From: Methylomarinovum tepidoasis
GTDB lineage: Bacteria > Pseudomonadota > Gammaproteobacteria > Methylococcales > Methylothermaceae
Assembly (NCBI RefSeq): GCF_030294985.1
Contig: NZ_AP024718.1
Location: 124,001-188,000, forward strand
DNA length: 64,000 nucleotides
Direction: 5' to 3'
The notes under the pieces are model-generated. The model saw only the letters and a list, made by a program, of their open reading frames with translations, did no database searches and had not been told where the DNA came from. Both the position numbers and the translations under genes were made by a program. The first letter of the stretch is position 1. Each line of letters opens with the position of its first letter. Shown here one piece after another: positions 9,110 through 16,705 of this stretch.

Positions 9110-10135
9110 CCCTTTGTATGCGGCCTTCCTGGCCCTGGTTTTCTTGCTGCCGTTACCCATGGGGGGCAACCGCATTCCTTTCCGCAGCGTGTTGGCAGGT
9201 GCCGTTTTTCTGCTGGTCGCGGTCTGGTTGTGGCAATGGTACCGGGGAAACCGGCCCCTGACGCCAGCCCTGCGGGCGGCCAGGCCCGCCCTGATCACAT
9301 TGGCGTTATGGTCCCTTTATGTGGCATTGCAGCTATTGCCTCTGCCTGTCTCGGTTTTGGCGCGGATTTCACCAGAGGCGGCCAAAGCATACCTTGTCCT
9401 CCATCAATCAACCGCCCCGCTCACCCTGGAAAACCACGCCACCCGACTGGGATGGTTGCAAACCTTGGCCTACACCGGCATCTTCCTGTTGACCCTGGCG
9501 CTCATCGACAGCCGTAAGCGGGTGAAAACCCTGGTCTTGGTCCTGGTGACCGCCGGAACCCTGCAAGCGCTTTATGGCACCTTCATGGTGCTCTCCGGAT
9601 TGGAATGGGGGTTTCCAGGACCCAAGCCAACTTTCTGGCACCGCGCCACCGGCACTTTCGTCAGCCGGAACAACCTGGCCAATTACCTGGTGTTATGCCT
9701 CTCCGTCGGCCTGGGACACCTGCTGGCTCAAAGCGCTCCGAACCCCTTCCGCCGATCCTGGCGCCAACGTCTGCGGCACCTGTTGGACTGGTTCCTCGGC
9801 CCTGGCATGCGCCTGCGACTGATGCTGTTGGTCATGACCGTGGCATTGGTCATGACCCGTTCGCGGATGGGCAACGCCTCGTTCTTTTTCGCCCTGCTGT
9901 CGACCGCATGCCTCATGCTCTTTTTCGGCAAACGCCGAGTTTCGCCCGCGGTATTGATTCTGATCTCCAGTCTGTTGATTGTGGATGTCTTTTTCATTGG
10001 CTCCCTGGTCGGATTGGACAAGGTCGTCCACCGCCTGGAACAGACGGAAAACATGGGGGAACGCGGCATCCTCGATACCTGTTCCCTCCGTTATTGGCAG
10101 GATTATCCCTGGTCCGGTTCCGGACTGGGAAGTTA

Positions 10136-11125
10136 CTATGTGTCAAGCCCCGTGAGATTATATACACGTTTTTTGAAGAGCTCCGGCCGCTTCTTCTGCC
10201 AGTCTTTGAGGGCCTGTACTGGTGAGATGTGTCCCAGGGCCTTCTGGGGGATCTGATGGTTGTAGACGCTGGCATACTGCATCAGGGCCCGATCCAGATC
10301 CTGGCTGCTTTGGAAGCGAGTGGTTTTGAGGATTTCGGCGATCCGACCGTTGAAGCGTTCTACCATGCCGTTGGTCTGGGGGTGTTTGGGCGGGATGAGG
10401 CGGTGCTCGATGCCATGGCATTGGCAGACCTGGTCGAAAAGGTGTCGGCCGGTCGGTTCGCGCTCCCCGGTGGCACAGAAGCGGTCGGTAAACTCTTTGC
10501 CGTTATCGGTCAGGACCTTGGTGATTGTGAAGGGGGCCTTGGCGATCAGGCGCTCGAGGAAGGCGGCGGCGACCCTGGCTTCCTTGGTGGGATGGATTTC
10601 CAGGTAGACCCAGCGGGTGGCCCGATCGATGGCGACGAAGAGGTAACGGCCCCGGCTCTCGTCGGGCATCTTAGGCAGGTACTTGATGTCGATGTGGACA
10701 AACCCGGGCTCGTAGTCCTTGAAGCCCTTCTTCTTGCCCTTGGAAGGGGCGTTCTCTCCTTCCTTGGCGGCGATCAGTTCTTTGAGGTTGGAAACCCCAT
10801 GGCGGCGCAGCAGCCGGTCCAGAGCCGAGCGGGACATCTCGGGATAGATGAAGCGATGAACGACCGCCAGCAGGTCATCCAGGGGCAACAGCAGGGTTTC
10901 GCGCAGACAGACGACGATCGCTTCCTGCTGCGGGGTCAGGGTGGCATGGATGCGATGGGGCCGGTGCGAGGCGTCCTCGACCGAATCGCGCTGGCGCCAC
11001 TTGCGGATGGTATGACGATGAACCCCGTATTTCCTGGCCAGAACCGTGGCCGGCAGCTTGGAGTTCTGGATCTCCCGGCGGATCTCGGGCGTGGTGCGGG
11101 CTTTCTTGTGGAGACGGATGACCAT
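10136..11125 (-). CDS. IS481-family transposase
   Basis: About 329 residues. An N-terminal helix-turn-helix (LARKYGVHRHTIRKWRQR) is followed by an rve-type DDE integrase core, with catalytic Asp in FVHIDIKYL, Asp in VLTDNGKEFT and Glu in MVERFNGR. The ATG at 11125 gives a family-like N-terminus; the frame is open further upstream, but the extra part looks non-coding. The last sense codon contains the first base of the element and the TAG stop is read from the target duplication (10136-10138), so the stop is supplied by the host DNA. It appears intact and may be active. Confidence 0.93.
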   Translation of the reverse strand: MVIRLHKKARTTPEIRREIQNSKLPATVLARKYGVHRHTIRKWRQRDSVEDASHRPHRIHATLTPQQEAIVVCLRETLLLPLDDLLAVVHRFIYPEMSRSALDRLLRRHGVSNLKELIAAKEGENAPSKGKKKGFKDYEPGFVHIDIKYLPKMPDESRGRYLFVAIDRATRWVYLEIHPTKEARVAAAFLERLIAKAPFTITKVLTDNGKEFTDRFCATGEREPTGRHLFDQVCQCHGIEHRLIPPKHPQTNGMVERFNGRIAEILKTTRFQSSQDLDRALMQYASVYNHQIPQKALGHISPVQALKDWQKKRPELFKKRVYNLTGLDT

Positions 11126-11256
11126 GACTTCCTCCTCGTCCATCAAGCTTGAGTCGTCTTTCCGGCCTGGGACTCTGCCATCAGCTCGCTCAGAACATCC
11201 CAAGCACGGAACAAAGGATAGCTCCTCTTGGGAATATGATCACACGGGACCCAACA
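10141..11256. mobile_element. Complete IS481-family insertion sequence (1116 bp)
   Basis: The ends form imperfect inverted repeats. The left end starts TGTCAAGCCCCGTGAGAT; the reverse complement of the right end starts TGTTGGGTCCCGTGTGAT. About 17 of the first 23 positions match, with TGT...ACA termini. It is flanked by the direct repeat ACTATG (10135-10140 and 11257-11262), a 6-bp target duplication resembling the NCTAGN target known for IS481. A single transposase gene on the minus strand fills the element. The intact ends and exact duplication suggest a recent insertion. Confidence 0.93.
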
Positions 11257-12390
11257 ACTATGCCGTCGTCCCCCGCTACTTCCAGGCCGAAATTTCAGGC
11301 ATCTGGAGCCACGCGCACAACGATTACCTGCAGTTCCTCAATGAAGTCGGTATCCTTGGCGTCGCCTTGCTCGGCGCTTTTCTGTTATTTTGTCTCAGAC
11401 AGGCCTGGCAGGCGATCAGCTCTCCTTCCCCTTGGCGCCGCGGCTACGGATTCGGCATCCTGATGGCGTCCATCGCCACTTTGATGCACGCCACGGTCGA
11501 GTTCAATCTGCAGATTCCCGCCAATACGGCCACCTGGCTGACCCTATTGGCCCTGGCCTGGATCGTATCCAACGAACGGGATGAAAAATGCAGTCACCGG
11601 GCACAGCCTCCTTACTCCCCCGATCATACCCATGACCGCTCCCGGATGGCTACCACCCTCGCCCTGACCGCAATCGGACTTTGTCTCGCCCTGGCTTTCA
11701 CTGCCCTGCGTTGGGGAACCGCCGACCTGCTCACCGAGATCGACGAAGCTGCACTGGACGAGTCCTCGCCCGAACAAATCCTCCCACGCCAACGACTGGC
11801 CACCCGGCTCGATCCGGCCAACCATCACGCCTGGTTCACTCTGGCCAGGGTCCATTTGTATCAGGCCGACACTACGGGCCAACATTCCGGGCCTCTGGCC
11901 AGCGCCCGGAAATATTCCCGCCAGGCGCTGAGGCTCGCCCCCAGCGAGGCCGGAAACTGGCTGCTTCAGGCAGCGACGCTCGCATTTCAAGGACAATTCG
12001 GCCCGGATTTCAGCATCGCCCTCCATCGAGCTTTTCACCACGCCCCCTGGAAAACCAAAATCCTGTTGGGCATCGTCCACTTGGGGGAATCGAGCTGGCC
12101 CAGGCTGACCCAACGGGACCGGCGGGTCGTCACCGAAGCGGCCCTGCACGCCCTGATCCGCCGCCGTCACCGCAAAGGTATCGCCATCCCCGGCGGGGCC
12201 ATGTTGCTGTCGCAGTTCTGCCGTACACACCGTGACGAATACGCTGAGCTCGCCAAGGCATGCCGGAAGCTCAAATCATCGTCTTCCGATCCGAGGCCTT
12301 TTTCCATCCTGAGGATTCCGAGTACCCGACCGTTGGACGGTTTTTCCGGCTTTACGCCTCACAGAGCACTAAACTATTGAGAGGGGGAGA

Positions 12391-14439
12391 ATGAGCAGAC
12401 CGATTTCCAATTGGTCGTTCCATTGCTTCCTCGCCCTGCTGGTGTGGATTCCCCTGCCCCGGGCCAGCAACCGCCCGGAAGCATGGGGTCTGCTGGAGAT
12501 GCTCACTTTTCTTCTGCTCCAGGTCTGGCTGTGGCACCAGCTGCGTCACCGCCAGCCTCTGCCTGCCGCGATCCGGACCGCAAAACCGGCTTTGTGGCTT
12601 TGGGGGGCATGGCTGGTCTGGGGACTGATCCAGCTGATTCCCCTCCCCCCCGAACTGTTATCCCGGCTGTCTCCCAAGACCGCCGAACTGCAGTACCTTC
12701 CACCGCTTGCAGCCGAACGCTGGGCATCCCTGTCCCTTTCCCCCCACGACACCTTCGTCCAATGGCTCAAGGGCCTGTGCTACGCCACCTGGTTCTTTTT
12801 GACCCTGGCCCTGGTCAACTCCCGGCGCCGCTTGCGCCTGCTGGCTGGCGTCATCGCCGCCAGCGCCGCCTTGCAGGCGGTGTACGGAACGGCGATGACG
12901 CTCACCGGCCTGGAACTGGGATTTCTGATCCCCAAATTCGCCTATGTCGGCACCGCTACCGGCACCTTCGTCAACCGCAACCATTTCGCCAATTACCTGG
13001 CTCTGGCCGCCATGGTGACCGTAGCCGCGATCCTGGCCCAGTTGGAGGACAGGCAGCGGCCGGTCTCCTCCCGCATTCGCTGGCGCAATCTGTTGAACTG
13101 GCTGACAGGCAACAAAATCTGGCTGCGCCTTGCCCTTCTGGTCACCGCCATCGGCATCGTGGCCTCCCGCTCCCGCATGGGCAACGGCATTTTTTTCCTC
13201 GGCCTGCACCTGGCGGGAATCCTGGCCTTCATCCGCTGGCCCCGCCCGACCCGGCCGGCCATCCTGATTCTGATCGCCAGCATGATCATCCTGGATGTTT
13301 TCATCATCGGCTCACTGGTGGGCCTGGAGCGGGTCGCCCAACGGATGGAACAGACATCCCCAGCCAGCGAAGGACGTGACGAAATCGCCCGCGACACCCT
13401 GCACTACTGGCGGGACTTCCTCTGGACCGGCTCCGGCCTCGGTACCTACGCCGTCATGCTGCCGGCCTACAAACAGGGCGATGTCAAAGGATTTTACGAC
13501 CATGCCCACAACGACTATCTGGAGCTGGCCGCCGAGGCCGGATTGACCGGCATGGCGATTCTCGGATCGCTGGTCATCCTTTCCCTGTGGCAAGGCTGGA
13601 TCGCCTTACGGCGCAGCCGCCATCCCTGGAAACGGGCCATGGCGCTGGCTTCGCTCACCGCGATCCTGATGATGCTGTTGCACGCCACCGTGGATTTCAG
13701 CCTGCAGATCCCCGCCAACGCGGTCTTGTTCACCCTCCTGCTGGCGCTGGCATGGATCTGCGCCACTCCCGCTTCGGCCGAACCGGCATCCCCCCTGCCC
13801 CGTCCGTTGTGGGCGCTCCTCCTCCCCGGCCTGACCACCCTGCAGGTGCTGGCGTTCCGTCTGTCAGCCTCCGATTACATCAGCAACGAATCCCACGCCC
13901 GAACTCAAAGCTGGCAGGCCGCCGGAACCGTCCCCCGGAGCACATGGCAGCGAACCTACCGCCTGCAACAAAAGGCCGTTGCGCTCGCTCCCGGCAACGC
14001 CTGGGCCTGGGTCAACCTGGCCCGGCTCAATCACTGGCGGCACGCTTTTACCAACGGGCCAAACCCAAAGATCGACCGGGTTTCCCTGCAATGGCTGCTC
14101 CGCGCGGCGGCGGCGCAGCCTGCCGACGCCAGGATCTGGCTGGCCATCGCCACCATCCGGATCGCCCAGGGACGGATGGACGCGCTGTTCCGCCACTCGG
14201 TGCACCACGCTTTCCAACTGGCTCCCTGGGAATCGAAAATCCAATGGTCCCTGCTCCGCCTGCTCCTGGCGGTCCACCCTCATCTGCAGGGCCCCGAGAG
14301 GAACCTGCTGTATGAAACCTTGCGCCACAACCGGCAGCTGCAACCGGAGCGCATCCATCGCCATCTCCCCGACAGCGACATTCCGGCCGGACTGTGTGCA
14401 GAAACCACCGCCGGGGCCACACATCCCGATGTCTCCTGA
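12391..14439 (+). CDS. O-antigen ligase / Wzy-type polymerase-like membrane protein
   Basis: 682 residues, starting at an ATG behind GAGGGGGAG. About ten membrane helices in the first 440 residues contain the Wzy_C/O-antigen-ligase region (GTFVNRNHFANYLAL and later YDHAHNDYLELAAE in the large periplasmic loop), followed by a soluble TPR-like C-terminus. Proteins of this shape polymerise or transfer undecaprenyl-linked glycans, or glycosylate proteins, on the periplasmic face. It is a tandem paralogue of the IS-interrupted gene just upstream and may cover its function. The choice between ligase and polymerase cannot be made from sequence alone. Confidence 0.85.
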   Translation: MSRPISNWSFHCFLALLVWIPLPRASNRPEAWGLLEMLTFLLLQVWLWHQLRHRQPLPAAIRTAKPALWLWGAWLVWGLIQLIPLPPELLSRLSPKTAELQYLPPLAAERWASLSLSPHDTFVQWLKGLCYATWFFLTLALVNSRRRLRLLAGVIAASAALQAVYGTAMTLTGLELGFLIPKFAYVGTATGTFVNRNHFANYLALAAMVTVAAILAQLEDRQRPVSSRIRWRNLLNWLTGNKIWLRLALLVTAIGIVASRSRMGNGIFFLGLHLAGILAFIRWPRPTRPAILILIASMIILDVFIIGSLVGLERVAQRMEQTSPASEGRDEIARDTLHYWRDFLWTGSGLGTYAVMLPAYKQGDVKGFYDHAHNDYLELAAEAGLTGMAILGSLVILSLWQGWIALRRSRHPWKRAMALASLTAILMMLLHATVDFSLQIPANAVLFTLLLALAWICATPASAEPASPLPRPLWALLLPGLTTLQVLAFRLSASDYISNESHARTQSWQAAGTVPRSTWQRTYRLQQKAVALAPGNAWAWVNLARLNHWRHAFTNGPNPKIDRVSLQWLLRAAAAQPADARIWLAIATIRIAQGRMDALFRHSVHHAFQLAPWESKIQWSLLRLLLAVHPHLQGPERNLLYETLRHNRQLQPERIHRHLPDSDIPAGLCAETTAGATHPDVS

Positions 14440-14460
14440 GTGTCAGTTTTTTTTACACTC
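14438..14460 (+). terminator. Weak terminator-like inverted repeat after the ligase gene
   Basis: GAGTGT (14438-14443) and ACACTC (14455-14460) flank a run of eight T at 14447-14454. The T-run lies inside the loop rather than after the stem, so it is not a canonical intrinsic terminator. It marks the end of the exopolysaccharide operon, just before a new sigma-54-type promoter. Confidence 0.3.
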
Positions 14461-14519
14461 GAAAGCCCGACAACAAGCCCTCCGATACAGTTCAAAATAA
14501 AATCACCGACATATGCAAA

Positions 14520-14535
14520 CGGCGTTAAAATTGCT
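14520..14535 (+). promoter_or_regulatory. Candidate sigma-54 (-24/-12) promoter for the metalloprotease-PqqD-HprK operon
   Basis: CGGCGTTAAAATTGCT has GG at 14521-14522 and GC at 14533-14534, separated by exactly 10 bases, with a full TTGC at the -12 element. It matches the RpoN core GG-N10-GC. The predicted transcript start is near 14546, about 36 bases before the ATG at 14582. A similar element precedes the PEP-CTERM gene at 17404. Confidence 0.6.
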
Positions 14536-14581
14536 TGTGTATGTTCATGCCGCTGTTACTGAATCTGGAGGTAACAAGATC

Positions 14582-15367
14582 ATGCGCCGACAGCTTCTGA
14601 CCGTCACCCTGACCCTGGCCCTGACCCGACCGGCGGCCGCGTTCGACATCGCTTTCGATTACACCTACGGCGATTCCTTTTTCGATGCCTCCATCCAGAA
14701 CATCCTCGACAGCGCCGCCGCCGTGTACGAAAGCCGGATCACCGACACCCTGGCGGATACATCGGGTCTAAGCGCATCCATCGCCAATCCTTCCGACCCT
14801 AACCAACAGGTAACTGTCCAGGCATCACCGGCGGACACGCTCACCATCTATCTCGGCGCCCGGGACCTGGGATCCGGCACTCTGGGCCTGGGCGGTCCTG
14901 TGTGGTTCGAAGGCGACAATCTTCCAAGAACCGTCTCCGACAGCGAATTCGAGCCTGCATTTGGAACCATCACCTTCAACAACGCCTTCAACAACTGGTA
15001 TATCGACCCAGATCCCAGCACCACCGAATCGTTCAGCGGCTACGATTTTTACTCGGTCGCCCTGCACGAGATCGGACACGTCATGGGCATCGGCAGCGCC
15101 CCATCCTGGGATGCTCAGATCCAGAACGGTACGTTCACCGGACCGGCCGCCACGGCTGCCAATAACGGCGCGGCGCCAAACGTCACCAGCGACGGCGGTC
15201 ACTGGGCCGAAGGCACCCAAAGCACGGTCAACGGCCAGCCCCAGGAAGCGGCCATGGATCCCACCATCGGCAACGGCCAGCGCAAACAGTTGACCGATCT
15301 GGACTGGGCCGCCCTGGACGATATCGGCTGGGACGTACAAAGCAATTCAGTGAGCCCGAACTCATGA
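14582..15367 (+). CDS. Secreted zincin metalloprotease (leishmanolysin/matrixin-like)
   Basis: 261 residues with a signal peptide ending near PAAA-F (about 20). The zinc motif is LHEIGHVMGIGS (His162, Glu163, His166). The usual third ligand of matrixins (HExxHxxGxxH) is replaced by Ser172. A later GGHW (His208) followed by the AMDP Met-turn (Met226) suggests a leishmanolysin-like third ligand, as in bacterial HEIGHVxGIG proteins. No sorting tail is present; the chain ends shortly after DDIGWDV. The ATG at 14582 has GGAGGT upstream. Its stop overlaps the PqqD-like gene by 4 bases, so a role in processing the peptide or PEP-CTERM proteins is possible but unproven. Confidence 0.8.
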   Translation: MRRQLLTVTLTLALTRPAAAFDIAFDYTYGDSFFDASIQNILDSAAAVYESRITDTLADTSGLSASIANPSDPNQQVTVQASPADTLTIYLGARDLGSGTLGLGGPVWFEGDNLPRTVSDSEFEPAFGTITFNNAFNNWYIDPDPSTTESFSGYDFYSVALHEIGHVMGIGSAPSWDAQIQNGTFTGPAATAANNGAAPNVTSDGGHWAEGTQSTVNGQPQEAAMDPTIGNGQRKQLTDLDWAALDDIGWDVQSNSVSPNS

Positions 15368-15642
15368 ACCGACACCAGCGTTACCACATCCCCGATCACG
15401 TATTGTTCCAAAAACTGGAAAACGAGACCGTCCTGCTCAACCTGGAAGACGGCCATTACTACGGCCTCGATGACCTGGGAACCCGGATCTGGCAGATGTT
15501 GAAGCGAGGCGACAGCCTGGGCGAATGTCTGGAATGGATTCTGGAAAACTATGAGGTCTCCCCCGAGCAGGCCGAAAAGGATCTCAATGCGTTGATCCGG
15601 CACATGACCGAAAAGGGGCTGATCGAACCCGCCGGCCCATGA
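15364..15642 (+). CDS. PqqD-family RiPP recognition protein (lasso B1 / HPr-rel-A system type)
   Basis: 92 residues: the small winged-helix PqqD fold, with LLNLEDGHYYGLDDLGTRIW as the typical strand-turn-helix core and a C-terminal helix ending LIRHMTEKGLIEP. Such RREs bind leader peptides and present them to modifying enzymes. In lasso systems the B1 protein recognises a leader with YxxPxLxxxG, the pattern found in the peptide encoded at 16511-16684. It overlaps both the metalloprotease gene and the kinase gene by 4 bases, indicating translational coupling. The pairing of a PqqD-like protein with an HprK-related kinase is known as the HPr-rel-A arrangement, of undetermined function. Confidence 0.88.
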   Translation: MNRHQRYHIPDHVLFQKLENETVLLNLEDGHYYGLDDLGTRIWQMLKRGDSLGECLEWILENYEVSPEQAEKDLNALIRHMTEKGLIEPAGP

Positions 15643-16466
15643 CGCCCCACTTCCATTCACTTTACGGTCTGAACCTGGCCAGCGACTTCGACCTCGGCCT
15701 GCCCCCCGCCCGGGGAAAAACGGATCTGTGGATCTATCGCGGCGAAGGCCGCGGGGCACGCCTTCAGCTGACGACCGGACGGGCCTGGCTCGACCCGCAG
15801 GCCGGAACGATCCACTTCCAGCCCGGACCACGGCTGGACGCCGAAGCGATCCGGCAGGTCATCCTCAACGTCCTGCTGCTGGAAATGCTGCCCCGGCTCG
15901 GTTACGTCTGCCTGCACGGCAGCGCCGCCACCCGCGACGGCTGCACCCTGGCGGTGCTCGCCCCCCAGGGCACCGGCAAGTCCACCTACGCCGCCGCCCT
16001 GGCGTCCCAAGGCTGGCGACTGCTCAGCGACGACCTGCTGATCATCGAGGCGGAGAAGCTGACCATTCAGCCTGGCATTCCCCAGATCCGCCTGTGGCGG
16101 GACAGCATCGAAACCCTGGGCTGGCAGCGCCGCCCCCGGGATCCCGACCGTTACCGGCCCGGAAAGTTCGCCCTGCCGCTGCAGACCGACCCGCACCCCC
16201 GACGCCCCGACGCCATGATCGTGCTGGCGCGGGGACAAGGGGAGATCAGGCGGCTCGCCCCCGCGGAGGCCTTCTTCAGCCTGCTCAACAACAGCTTTCC
16301 CCTGCAGATTCCGGACCGCCGGGCCGAGGCCCTGCGCTTTCAGACGCTCAGCCGCCTGAGCCGCGATCTTCCGGTTTACCGCCAGTCCCTGACGCCCCGC
16401 ATCCTGGAAAACGCACGCCGGGCGCTGGACGCCGTCGTCCCGGCAAGCGCGAAAACGACTCCATAA
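15639..16466 (+). CDS. HprK-related kinase (HprK-rel-A type)
   Basis: 275 residues. The HPr-kinase-like nucleotide-binding core is clear: LHGSAA, P-loop APQGTGKST (about 108-116) and LLSDDLLII (about 129-136). The N-terminal regulatory domain of true HprK is absent or very divergent and no PTS genes are near, so HPr is unlikely to be the substrate. In the paeninodin lasso cluster a related kinase phosphorylates a C-terminal Ser of the precursor; the peptide encoded opposite this gene has Ser56 as its penultimate residue. It forms an operon with the PqqD-like gene and its stop codon is part of a terminator hairpin. Confidence 0.85.
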   Translation: MTPHFHSLYGLNLASDFDLGLPPARGKTDLWIYRGEGRGARLQLTTGRAWLDPQAGTIHFQPGPRLDAEAIRQVILNVLLLEMLPRLGYVCLHGSAATRDGCTLAVLAPQGTGKSTYAAALASQGWRLLSDDLLIIEAEKLTIQPGIPQIRLWRDSIETLGWQRRPRDPDRYRPGKFALPLQTDPHPRRPDAMIVLARGQGEIRRLAPAEAFFSLLNNSFPLQIPDRRAEALRFQTLSRLSRDLPVYRQSLTPRILENARRALDAVVPASAKTTP

Positions 16467-16496
16467 AGAATCCCGCTCTTGGAGCGGGATTCTTTA
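16464..16496. terminator. Bidirectional terminator between convergent operons
   Basis: A perfect 15-bp stem (16464-16478 with 16482-16496) has a 3-base loop and ends in TTCTTTA on the plus strand and in the same sequence on the minus strand. The left arm includes the kinase stop codon. On the minus strand it lies 14 bases past the peptide gene stop, so it serves both operons. Confidence 0.85.
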
Positions 16497-16510
16497 TACT
16501 GGGCTTCTTT

Positions 16511-16684
16511 CTAGGGAGAGGGCGGCTGGAACCCGCCGCCTCCGCCAGAGCCGATATCGCCCGGCCCCGGCGGGTTACCGGCGGGAATGGAAGTACGCCC
16601 CAGGGTCAGATGGGAGACCTCCCCAAAATCGGTCAACTTGGGAGGTTGATAGGCCTGTTTCTTAGCTTGCTGATCCATTTTCAT
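16511..16684 (-). CDS. Candidate RiPP precursor peptide with a lasso-type leader (57 aa)
   Basis: Starts at an ATG with TGAGGT about 6-9 bases upstream. Residues 12-29 fit the lasso leader consensus exactly: Tyr12, Pro15, Leu17, Gly21, Thr27, Gly29 (YxxPxLxxxGx5TxG). Leader cleavage after Leu28, next to the penultimate Thr, would give a 29-residue core starting at Gly29. The core is Gly/Pro-rich, with five Gly at 47-51 and an end of FQPPSP. Its only acidic residue is Asp43, core position 15, so the usual 7-9-residue isopeptide ring cannot form. It lies 21 bases downstream of the PEP-CTERM gene on the same strand. Leader match, ribosome site and neighbouring RRE, B2, kinase and transporter genes together support it as the substrate. 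Confidence 0.8.
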   Translation of the reverse strand: MKMDQQAKKQAYQPPKLTDFGEVSHLTLGRTSIPAGNPPGPGDIGSGGGGGFQPPSP

Positions 16685-16705
16685 CGTCGATACCTCACAA
16701 AAAAC

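Larger units (their letters stand above)
9087..12380 (+). pseudogene. O-antigen ligase / Wzy-like membrane protein, interrupted by an IS481-family element
   Basis: The 5' part (9087-10140) encodes several membrane helices and the family block reading GTFVSRNNLANYL. The 3' part (11257-12380) resumes at YAVVPRYF and continues through the conserved SHAHNDYLQF motif and a TPR-like tail. The insertion lies between them. Joining 10140 to 11263 (one target copy removed) restores one open frame of 723 codons that aligns along its length with the intact paralogue at 12391, including the junction where the paralogue reads GLGTYAVM. As it stands the protein would end shortly after entering the element and lose its periplasmic loop, so it is probably inactive. 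Confidence 0.9.

Noticed and set aside
10229-11152. 307-codon plus-strand frame inside the IS
   Set aside because: Antisense to the transposase, which has a complete DDE core.
16511-16684. Calling the short peptide a true lasso peptide
   Set aside because: The core lacks Asp/Glu at positions 7-9 and no asparagine-synthetase-like cyclase is present, so only the leader and helper genes are lasso-like.
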